Shown in pieces: positions 54,911 to 64,000 of a DNA stretch of 64,000 nt. A program made the position numbers and the translations under genes. Numbering within the stretch: the first letter of the stretch is position 1; every line of letters starts with the position of its first letter. The stretch is from assembly GCF_030269925.1 (NCBI RefSeq), contig NC_085119.1, positions 8,035,001 to 8,099,000 on the forward strand. Reading direction: 5' to 3'. The DNA is from Bombyx mori (Eukaryota > Arthropoda > Insecta > Lepidoptera > Bombycidae). The notes beneath the pieces were generated by a model. The model had not been told where the DNA came from, made no database searches, and worked only from the letters and a program-made list of their open reading frames with translations.

Positions 54911-56078
54911 GTATAAATCCGAGTCCAGTTAAAGACGACTTCAAAATAGTCTAGTACACTTACGGTCGAAATTAAGCATGACTAGCACAGACATGCTTGA
55001 CTGTGGATTATCAATTTTCTCACTGTAATATAAATAATCATGGGTAAAATTTATGTGGAGCACTTTTAGGGTAAGAGCACGAATACAAATCCTTTAATTA
55101 TACAAAGCATTTGTCATAGACTGACGTTTGTGTTGTAGTAATTCATCGTGTTAAAGAGTTTGATGAGAATAACTGTTAGAAAAAATAATGTAAGGACACA
55201 ATACGCATCAATAATAATAAAAAATACAATTACATAGCCCCGCATTCACTAAACAACACACAAACAACAAAGTCTTTAGTACTTATTCAGATACAAATTA
55301 ACGTTCCACCAATGTAATTGAGTTAGCTAAAGTCATCCTCAGTGCAGAATGTAGACGCTTGACGAAATTCGCAAATTAATTTAAAATACGTGAGCGTTGA
55401 GTGAAACAGACTTGTTTGTAGTACCTGCAATAAATTGCAATTAGGAAAGCCGTTGTGTCTTGTTATCGAGTTAGCAGCCTTTAAGCCTCTCCCCGTTCAC
55501 TTGAGACATACCGCCTCCGGAACGAATTAATAGGCAACATTCTCTCACGAGTCTAACACCTAAACTTAATTACAAATTATCTTTGCAGAAAATTTGTTTT
55601 TCTTAATCTATCTATCGAAATATAACCATTTGCCTTGACTGACTAATACATCAACGCAGTGCCTAAGCAGCTCAGGCTACAACCTTGCAACCTTGCAGGT
55701 TACAATCTGCAATTTTGGCAGCAGATACCTTTTAAGTTGTAGGACAAGATTAATCCACTATGGACGAGATTCCATAATGGTTGTATGTAAGTTCATTATT
55801 TTCAAAGTAAGTAGCACTAAATTGCATATTCCCGTTTAGAAATAATTGAACAGGTAATTAATTTCTTAGTCTGTAAATTTTTGGGACTGATTTATGTTTC
55901 GACTTGGTTTGGGAATCGAGCTTTGTGACATTGCGCACTTGTACCAGTATTTACAAAAACAATGTAAATACCCTATGATCGCATCGCTTGATCCAGACAC
56001 ACATGGCTTCTTATCTACGAGAATACGGATGCTTTAACTTATAATAATATGTAGAATCAATTTGGCAAAAAGCGTAAT
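54911..56078. other. AT-rich unique DNA
   Basis: No gene. A small direct repeat AACCTTGC twice at about 55681-55697. Confidence 0.45.
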
Positions 56079-56272
56079 AAATATAGCAAATGTAGCAAAT
56101 GTAGCAAATGTAGCAAATGTAGCAAATGTAGCAAATGTAGCAAATGTAGCAAATGTATCAAATGTAGCAAATGTAGCAAATGTAGCAAATGTAGCAAATG
56201 TAGCAAATGTAGCAAATGTAGCAAATGTAGCAAATGTAGCAAATGTAGCAAATGTAGCAAACGTAGCAAATG
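56079..56272. repeat. 9-bp minisatellite, about 21 units
   Basis: Unit GCAAATGTA in perfect head-to-tail order, with single-base variants at the left edge, near 56157 (TATCA) and near 56261 (ACGT). As 9 is a multiple of 3 and the unit lacks stops in several frames, open frames of 70-90 codons appear on both strands; these are not genes. High uniformity suggests recent expansion. Confidence 0.95.
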
Positions 56273-57659
56273 TTACAGACAAGTTTACTTTTAAAAAGTC
56301 AAACAAGAAATAAGAAAAAAAATCACAAATTGTTATTCAATATCTTAATTTATCGTTTCCGATGAAAGATATTTGTACAAGCAAAATAAATTGAAAAAGG
56401 GTTTATCCGAGAAAACAAGCACATAAATCATTAAAGGAAAACGCTAAACGATATGAAAGTATTCAGCATTTATGCAATCAAAAGTTGCCTTTCTCAAGAG
56501 TGAAACAGTCACAGATAAAATAAACGCCGAATCTTCCCTCGTAAATCTGTCAGCAAAACAATTCGTACCCTTTCACGAGCAATAAAATGCTACCAGAAGA
56601 GAACGAAAGAAAAAAGTATCATAAATATAAGATTCATTTATATTCGTTCAGTTTCGACCCCTTGAGGGGAACTCAGACCGCGAACATTGAAAAAACAATG
56701 CGAAAATCCCTAATAAAGTTCACATTCAAGTAGAACATTTAAACCGGCATTATCTACTTCAATTTTTTTATTCTATTTCCTTATTGATAATCCATTCAAA
56801 ACAAAAGAAGTTTTTAAATTAAAATCGTACAAAAACCTCTAAATCCCTTTTGACCACGGATCAATTGAACGATTCCGGCACTTCGCGATATTGATTTTTC
56901 GAGTCCTTTGATCTATTCTAATTTCTCCGAGTGTTGAGGGAGAGTTCACATCAATAAGTATTGAAGCGTTATTGAAACACAGTAACACGTTTTGTACCTT
57001 AACAACAAAATATAGAAGACGAAAGTAACTAGGTAAAAAAAATGGTAATTGAATGAGTTCATTTACGGTTTAAATATTGTGATACTAGTCTGCAAGGCAT
57101 TTGTACTTTAAATTGTAAAAAAAAAATTTAGATTGAATAATGAAAGTTACGCAAATCTTTAATATTAATTTACGTATCGAGCTAGTTACTGGGTTTGTTA
57201 AAGATACGGAGGACTGGTTATCGCGCGCGCTCATCATCGATACTGTGTTTTTTTTAAATTACATTTTATTGAATTAATCATTTTCTTCCTTAGTACATAC
57301 ATATATCATCAATACAACAACGATATAGATTATCTAGATTGCAAGCCAATCAATAAAGTAGTCAGTTTTATAGTAAAACTACTATTCAATACCACCCATG
57401 ATCGAACACTGTGGAGGAACATCACATGTGGTCGCGATCCGCCAGCAGTGAGGGAACGATATAGAAGAAGAACTATTTAATTAAAATAATATTGTTGAAC
57501 TAACCAATTATTAGTACATTAATAGTAAGATTTACATTAACATCCATAACGCTATAACTAGACTTAGTCCTGACATCTGAGAATATAAAAAAATCACTAT
57601 TCTCATTATTTAAAATGCCTAATAAATAAAATGATAAACTTTTCACACTAAGCGGTTCC
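56273..57659. other. AT-rich unique DNA
   Basis: At about 57398-57470 the + strand reads DRTLWRNITCGRDPPAVRE before a stop, which resembles a LINE ORF2 end, but no neighbouring match supports it. Otherwise empty. Confidence 0.35.
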
Positions 57660-58096
57660 AACAAGGGCATACGGCCCACCTGATGGTGAGTGGTTACCGT
57701 CGCCCATGGACTTCAGCAATGCCAGGGGCAGAGCCAAGCCGCTGCCTACCGCTTAATACTCTCCACAAGCCTCGTTTGAAGAAGGACATGTCATAGCGCT
57801 CGGGAAACACCGTGGAGGGGAGCTCATTCCATAGCTGGATGGTACGTGGCAAAAAAGGTCTCTGGAAACGCACTGTGGATGACCGCAGTGGCTCCAGGTA
57901 GTATGGATGAACTCTACTCCGGTGGCGGGCGGTGCGATGGTAAAAACGAGATGCCGGTATCATCTCGAACAATTCCTCAGAGCACTCCCCATGGAACATA
58001 CGGTACAAAATACAGAGGGAACCGAAGTCCCTCCGCAGACCCAGAGGTTCCAAACGATCCGTGAGAATGGGATTATCGACAATCCGAACGGCCGAA
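57660..58096 (-). mobile_element. CR1/Jockey-like LINE tail, copy with lost poly(A)
   Basis: Matches 59970-60400. - strand frame 57694-58053 codes LGLRRDFGSLCILYRMFHG, TARHRSRVHPYYLEPLRS and ERYDMSFFKRGLWRVLSG to its stop. 5'-truncated at AATCCGAACGGCC. The T run is missing. Confidence 0.87.
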
Positions 58097-58573
58097 TTTT
58101 GCGGTATCCAAAGATATTCGAGATAAGAAAAAAGACACCCTGAATAATCTAAGCAATTAACTTATCTCTAACAGTAACCGAGCTTAGTTCTTATAGTCAA
58201 GGTCAAGTCATTAGAAAACGATCCACTCAAACAAAATAAATAAACAAACAATATACCTACTTTATAACTTTAATATTGAAAACCGGAATGTCATGTGTAA
58301 AATTACCTCCGCCACAAATATTACCCCTACGAGGCTACATAACAGATGAGAGAACAAATATATCGTTAATTACCCATTCGTGTGTAATCTTTTAATTAAC
58401 TAAGTGTAAACTTACTCGCGCCACTGACGGCAACGCTTTAATGTCTTCTAGCTTAGATCTTCACTTGTTAAATGCGTTTACTGTGTTTCGTTTCGTGAAT
58501 TAGTTTTACGAACAAAGGAGCACGTATTTTCTGTTACATTAGACAATTAAACTACCGCTGAATTTATCACTAA
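58097..58573. other. AT-rich unique DNA
   Basis: No feature supported. Confidence 0.45.
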
Positions 58574-58848
58574 CTAGCTGACCCGGCAGACTTCGTAGTG
58601 CCTCAATCGAGAAATAAAACACCTAAACTTTTGTATAAAATAAACTTTAAACAAACAAAAGGAATCCGTCCAACGGGGGACACATCAAAGGAAAAACAAA
58701 ATTGTTATTTTTAATTCCGAGCATTTTTACATTTATCTACCTTTTAAACCTACACAAATAATTAAAAACCAAAATTAGCCAAATCGGTCCAGCCGTTCTC
58801 GAGTTTTAGCGAGACTAACGAACAGCAATTCATTTATATATATATAGA
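58574..58848 (-). mobile_element. Helitron family H1, copy 3
   Basis: - strand from TCTATATATATATAAATG to CTGCCGGGTCAGCTAG; followed on the right by a short (GATA)n run. Confidence 0.85.
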
Positions 58849-59870
58849 TAGATAGATACAACATGGTTACGGAGTACATGAAAAATCAGTCAAAGGGTTC
58901 GATTAATGGGATATCTCGGGCGTATAGCCGATGTCATACGATTGTCTGCGGGATATAATGCTCTTTGGATGTTCAAGCCGGGCTAGCAGTACACAAAGAG
59001 AATGTCACATCCGAGCGTCAGGTGGGGCCAACAGATTCATGTGACGGGCTTTGCTAATTGTACGCTGTGTAAGTGCATAATTGACGTAGCTGTATTTCTG
59101 CTGCTGCAATATAACACCGAACTGACCGGGGGTTTGATAAAATTTCGAAATGTGAACGTTAATAAATCTTTAAATGTGATAAAACAATGATTTGTTGCTT
59201 TAATAGTAAATAAGTGGGTATTGTTAAACTTTTCACGTCACTCAAACGGAGCTACTGTATCATAATATAGTTTATCACAAAATTAAATGAATTTTATATA
59301 GGCCACGATAACTAAACGACATACTATTCAAAACCGATAAAACTCTATTAAATCGTATTTTAATTCAGATGAAAATTATTGAATCTTCATTTCCTGAATG
59401 GTGAACAAAAATAAAAAAATTGAAAGATGCATAAACGTGTTCAAGCTCAATTGGCCGGCAGCTCGGAGGAAATCACGCTTTCGATGCTCTTTTCAATTTT
59501 ATTTCCAAGTTTATTTCATTATTGCTCGTTCCGAAGACATTAAATGTTACATCTAATCTGTTCAGTTATAGTCACGTTTTTTACAATAATAATTATTTCG
59601 GAATATAGATTTACTATTGTACAATTGTAATTATACCTCGGAATATTTAGTTCTGTTGTATCGGTCTAAAATCCCGTGGGTCTCGTAAAAGGCGACTAAG
59701 GGCACGTTGTCTTAGTAATATACCAATTTACTGTGATTTTCTGATAGTATATAAAAATTAACTATATAACTATGAACTATAATTAACTATTTGATATTGA
59801 GTAATTGTTGGCGTCCATAGATTTCACATTTTAAGACCGCCTTGAGAATTGTGGTCTACGTCTCAATCAA
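58849..59870. other. AT-rich unique DNA
   Basis: A 62-codon frame at 59002 has no supporting splice or codon signal. No other feature. Confidence 0.4.
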
Positions 59871-59930
59871 TTAATAATTACACAAATTATATTTATTGCG
59901 GGTTTGATTTTTATTACACGTTACATTATT
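59871..59930 (-). mobile_element. Bm1 middle fragment
   Basis: TAATTACACAAATTATATTTATTGCGGG and TTTGATTTTTATTACACG match the middle of the long form; cut at the right by the LINE at 59932. Confidence 0.6.
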
Positions 59931-59931
59931 T

Positions 59932-60542
59932 TGTTTTTTTTTTATTTTTTTATTGCCCTTGTAGGCAGACGAGCATACGGCCCACCTGATGGTGAGTGGT
60001 TACCGTCGCCCATGGACTTCAGCAATGCCTGGGGCAGAGCCAAGCCGCTGCCTATCGCTTAATACTTTCCACAAGCCTCTTTTAAAGAAGGACATGTCAT
60101 AGCGCTCGGGAAACACCGTGGAGGGGAGCTCATTCCATAGCCGGATGGTACGTGGCAGAAAAGACCTCTGGAAACGCACTGTCGATGACCGCAGTGGCTC
60201 CAGGTAGTATGGATGAACTCTACTCCGGTGGCGGGCGGTGCGATGGTAAAAACGAGATGCCGGTATCATCTCGAACAATTCCTCAGAGCACTCCCCATGG
60301 AACATTCGGTACAAAATACAGAGGGAACCGAAGTCCCTCCGCAGACCCAAAGGTTCCAAACGATCCGCGAGAATGGGATTATCGACGATTCGAACGGCCC
60401 TCCTCTGTATGGAGTCAAATGGAAGAAGTTGGTATTTGGGAGCCCCGGCCCAGAGATGGGAACAGTACTCCACGCGAGGCCGGACTTGTGCTTTATAAAG
60501 CAAAAGTCTTTGTCCAGGCGTGAAATACCGCTTCGCTCTGTT
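59932..60542 (-). mobile_element. CR1/Jockey-like LINE tail with 167-codon open frame
   Basis: T run at 59932, then the family 3' end. - strand frame 60000-60503 is uninterrupted: MLYKAQVRPRVEYCSHLWAG, AVRIVDNPILADRLEPLG, GECSEELFEMIPASRFYH and FFKRGLWKVLSDRQRLG. This is the region after the reverse transcriptase domain. 5'-truncated. It serves as the intact reference for the SINE insertion at 44959. Confidence 0.9.
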
Positions 60543-61203
60543 TATAACTAAGTTTGTTGAAAATTCTTATTAAATTAAATGTTACATGACCATGGCGCGA
60601 TTCAGGAAATGTGTAACGAAAACTATCAAACACTACTGTCTATCTCTCTCTTCAACCGGTCCCTCATTGCTGAGGATCGTGACTCAGTTTGATTCCGTCA
60701 ACTAGCTGTCACCATCTCCAACACTACTTTAAACGCATTAATTAATTTTAATGACTTTTTATTAAAATTAAGATGATATTTTCAAATGTGAACCATCTAA
60801 TGGTGCGTTTGTTGTAAAATTTTGTCGTATGACGTATACGGTTTGATGCTTTCTCATGCCGTCATGCTCTCTTACGCCGCCGCTTTTCACTACCCTGCAA
60901 TTGTGCGTACCCATTCTAAGCATGCTTTTTTACTCACTACATTCACCGCTTGTATACACCCTTTTTATTTTATTTTTAATCACTTTTTTACTTTAATGGT
61001 TTTCATCAATTATACACTCTATCAAGTATCGTGTTGCGGGATTCAAAAGAAATAGACTAATGTCTAGGTGTCTAAGAATTAAAATCAAAAATAAAATCTA
61101 TCTAGTGTTTTTTTTTCTTGTTACGCGCGCACAACCACACGTCTCTATCATAACATTCATACAGACTTAGTTGCTTATTTAATTACTATTTTTAAATTAC
61201 AAA
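60543..61203. other. AT-rich unique DNA
   Basis: No feature supported. Confidence 0.45.
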
Positions 61204-61495
61204 TCTCTATATATAAAAATGAATTGCTGTTCGTTAGTCTCGCTAAAACTCGAGAACGGCTGAACCGATTTGGCTAATTTTGGTCTTGAATTATTTGTGG
61301 AAGTCCAAAGAAGGTTTAAAAGGTGAAAATAAATATGAAAATGCTCGGAATTAAATAAAAATAACAATTTTGTTTTTCTTTTGAGGTGTCCCCCTTTGGA
61401 CGGATTCCTTTTGCTGTTTTAAGTTTATTTTATACAAAAGTTTAGGTCTTTTATTTATCGATAGAGGCACTACGAAGTCTGCCGGGTTAGCTAGT
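61204..61495 (+). mobile_element. Helitron family H1, copy 4
   Basis: TCTCTATATATAAAAATGAA to TGCCGGGTTAGCTAGT, flanked by A and T. Confidence 0.86.
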
Positions 61496-61568
61496 TTAAA
61501 ATAAAAATCATATGCGTTTATGTTTGTTAATTTATTTCTAGAATAATTCTCGTTTGTTCATCTTTCAG

Positions 61569-61637
61569 AAACGCACCTTATGCAAATCAGCCCTAAGTCA
61601 GTTAAAGCCCAGTACTGAAGAGACAGATTGTAGATAA
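61569..61637 (+). other. Exon-like block with acceptor and stop (uncertain)
   Basis: TTCATCTTTCAG at 61557-61568 is a good splice acceptor; the frame KRTLCKSALSQLKPSTEE... runs to TAA at 61635. It contains CCCAGTACTGAAGAGA (61608-61623), also found in the last exon of the left-end gene (3694-3709), but read in another frame there. A 16-mer match in a window this size can be chance. Confidence 0.2.
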
Positions 61638-63277
61638 TAAACCTGTAAGATGATGTCACACGGCTGTCGTTGTGAACGTGGGGCGGGCGTCTTCCCCTAC
61701 TCTGACATGTCTCAGTCGAGCCAGCTGAAGCGATTTATATCGTTTACATTACAATTTTATTGTTTTATCTTTCCTTATATCGAGTATTATTTTGTCAATT
61801 TCTTGTCGAATTTCAGAGCATTCAATAAAAACTTTTCAGTTTTATTTTCATTCGCAGACTTTTTGATGCTGTTTTTTTTTCTTATCTTTTTTTATTTGAT
61901 TTCGTGTTGATGTCAGTTGACTCCGGTAACCACTTAACCACGCTTTTCGAAATGAATGAAAATTTCAATTACTTTTAATGTTCTTTTTATCTTAAGAACA
62001 ATTAAATACAAATAGTATTTTGTGTATTACGATAAAGGTTGTGTATAGGTAGAGTAAGTATTCATAGTAGGCTATGAATACTTATATAGAGCTGCCTAAA
62101 TTGTATGTATTCGAAACAAGAACACTACACCTCATCTTAAAAAAATCTGTAGAATAAGTTTTGTCTTTAGTTGCCGTTAAAAATCGAAGATGCTAGTATA
62201 AAACGAAGAACTAAAAGTCTCAAAACTTCATGTAAGGGTGTTAAAAGCTGTTTTGAACTCGCAACCCTAAGCGTCCGAGTCAAGCAAAAAAGCAGCGAAG
62301 TTTTAAAAACAGGAAGCCAACACTTTGAGGAAGTTAAGTGGAAAGTTAGCGGTCTTGGCTTTATTTATGTACAATTTAATACAAAAAAAAACTATCGCCG
62401 GATATTATAATATAATATATCGGAAACTTTTATCCTGATTTGTGCGACGCGTCTCAAACAATTTCCGTCTCGGGGCAAAACAAAAATTGAATCTAATAAT
62501 TTGACGGGCCGTTAAAACTTTCGAGGACCGTTAAAAGTAAAGCGAACACGTTTTATCGGGAAACGCAGCAGCGCTGATAATGGTTGCCCATAAAGAAGTG
62601 TTGCGGGCCGCCGATAGATTCCGTAAGTTACCAACTTTTCGGGCGGCTACCGCTATTACTGGGGTACTAATGCGTCCGCCACAACTGCCCCCTTCCCCGC
62701 ATTACCCGACAATGTCATTATTGTACCGTCCGATCCGAACTGTAATGTTTTGCAATAAAATACCTCACTCGAACGAAGCCCTGAAAGTGCAATAGTTTTA
62801 ACAAAACATTACGACTCTCGTTTATCCATTCAGAATTTTCGTTTCGTCCGATGCAAAGAAGAACATCCGTCCGCTTTGATTCTGCGAACGTATTAGCATT
62901 AGATTTGAATAGAACAAACAAAGGGATTGTTCGAGACATTGTGCTTTCGTAGGCGATTGCGAATTCAGCGTATCGTAAAAATCCAGCGCTGAGTCGTTGT
63001 CTAACCCCGTACGATAACATAACAGAGAAAAGAAGTCCGTAAAATAATAAGATTAAGTGAAAATAGAAAACTATATACTACCCACCAATACCGAAATGAT
63101 AATTTAATGTTCGAACGCCGGTTTATATAATTCGTGACTCATCTTCTAGCAAATACAATAGTATAAAAAAAATGATTTATATTTAAAGGGAAAAATGTAC
63201 TATACAAAAATGTTTAAATAATAACCGAAACACTGACTAGATCTCACAAATCAGTATCAAAACAATTAAGTTAGCAT
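61638..63277. other. Unique DNA, partly less AT-rich
   Basis: 62430-63000 is less AT-rich (GACGGGCCGTTAAAAC, TTGCGGGCCGCCGATAG) and free of recognised repeats. Frames of 71-100 codons occur there on both strands without coding support. Confidence 0.4.
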
Positions 63278-63292
63278 TAGTAAGTACATACT

Positions 63293-63374
63293 TTTTTTTT
63301 TATGATTGAAGGATTACTGGTGGCCCGGAGGCCTTTCCAGTTTCGCCAGGTGGGCGAGCAAAGGCTCAGCCAGA
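63293..63374 (-). mobile_element. LINE 3' end (family of 28891), tiny insertion with exact duplication
   Basis: 82 bp of T run plus ATGATTGAAGGATTACTGG ... AAAGGCTCAGCCAGA, bounded by the exact 15-bp duplication TAGTAAGTACATACT (63278-63292 and 63375-63389). Extreme 5' truncation; the perfect duplication shows it is young. Confidence 0.92.
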
Positions 63375-63422
63375 TAGTAAGTACATACTACAACAATTAA
63401 GATACTTAGTACTTTACTAAGT

Positions 63423-63540
63423 GGTAGGCAGCGGCTTGGCTCTACCCCTGGCATTGCTGGAGTACATAGGTGACGGTAACCACTCACCATCAGGTGGGCC
63501 GTATGCTCGTCTGCCTACAAGGGTAATAAAAAAATTAAAA
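63423..63540 (+). mobile_element. CR1/Jockey-like LINE 3' tail
   Basis: GGTAGGCAGCGGCTTGGCTC to GCCTACAAGGGTAATAAAAAAA, the sense strand of the family at 44484; about 118 bp. Confidence 0.86.
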
Positions 63541-64000
63541 GTAGTGTTAACATAATATTTACATGTGCTTACAGTGATGTACGCCTTGCACACTCTCTGT
63601 AAGATTAATAATAGGTTCATCATTGCGCTTTTGAGCTTCAGCAAGATATAATGCATAGTGTTATTAGACAGATCGTTGTTGTTGTAATAAGTGAAATGAA
63701 TAGGCAGAGATTAAATGAATCTATCAATAAGTCACGGCGGGGGTAAGTAGGATGACACAACTCTAGTCTACCCCGAACCGATTCTAGGGTACAGTGATAA
63801 TTCACAAAATCCCATTCGGCTACCCGAATATGCCTTTGAAAACATTGAGTCACGTACGAAACTCCGAGTCGTGTTTGCAAATCCTCACAATCGTTTTAGC
63901 TTCGCGAATCGCACTAGTCGAATTTGCACTTTGTATTACATTACCAAACTTTGAAGATGGTATTTTTATAGTGATCGCTTTACGGCCGCATAAAACGGCT
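63541..64000. other. AT-rich unique DNA to the window edge
   Basis: No feature supported; open frames are short and unsupported. Confidence 0.45.

Noticed and set aside
56079..56272. Possible CRISPR-like array
   Set aside because: Units are 9 bp and directly adjacent with no spacers; eukaryotic context.
56034..56313. Open frames of 70-90 codons on both strands coding for (ATF)n, (LLH)n or (ANV)n
   Set aside because: They are translations of the 9-bp minisatellite, whose unit has no stop in these frames.
57398..57476. LINE ORF2 end-like peptide DRTLWRNITCGRDPP
   Set aside because: Too short and without a second copy or 3' tail in the window, so not listed as an element.
62171..62410. 79-codon lysine-rich frame
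   Set aside because: Composition explained by A-rich DNA; no partner exon or domain.

Overview
The window looks like nuclear DNA of a silkworm-type lepidopteran, most likely Bombyx mori or B. mandarina. The main evidence is about twenty copies of a tRNA-headed SINE that I recognise as Bm1, together with Jockey-, RTE- and CR1/Jockey-like LINE fragments, lepidopteran-type Helitrons and a BEL/Pao LTR retrotransposon, all set in AT-rich single-copy DNA. There is no sign of bacterial, plasmid or viral genome organisation.

Host coding sequence is scarce. The only convincing piece is at the left end on the + strand: three exon-like blocks (2731-2862, 3298-3346, 3682-3704) with GT-AG borders that stay in one reading frame and end at a TGA. 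They look like the last exons of a gene that begins left of the window. I could not name its product. The rest appears to be intergenic or intronic.

Mobile elements by region. 0.9-5.2 kb: four Bm1 copies, one of them filling the last intron of the gene. 7.3 and 40.9 kb: two copies of a short element with terminal inverted repeats. 13.3-20.5 kb: a complete-looking BEL/Pao element on the - strand, with LTRs of 1022 and 1025 bp differing by one 3-bp indel, a 5-bp target-site duplication, a primer-binding site matching the 3' end of tRNA-Tyr, a polypurine tract, gag-protease and pol. Its reverse transcriptase start is broken by frameshifts and a deletion. 23-29 kb: SINEs, LINE tails and a Helitron. 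29.4-32.7 kb: a Jockey-clade LINE with an intact 960-codon ORF2 and a 10-bp target-site duplication, inserted at the edge of a SINE. 36-38 kb: RTE fragment, SINE inside SINE, Helitron. 43.9-47.1 kb: RTE tail and a 2.6-kb broken LINE carrying a full Bm1. 50.5-51.2 kb: an RTE tail split by an unidentified GC-rich poly(A) retroposon with a 14-bp target-site duplication. 54.3-54.9 kb: an RTE fragment split by a short SINE. 56.1 kb: a 9-bp minisatellite. 57.7-63.5 kb: more LINE tails and Helitrons.

The elements work as autonomous/parasite sets rather than as a pathway: LINE reverse transcriptases supply the machinery on which SINEs and 5'-truncated LINE tails depend. Nesting gives relative ages. 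I found no CRISPR array, tRNA or rRNA gene and no clear new biological system. The best candidates for something undescribed are the GC-rich retroposon, the two structural classes of Bm1 copies, and the unnamed C-terminal gene.
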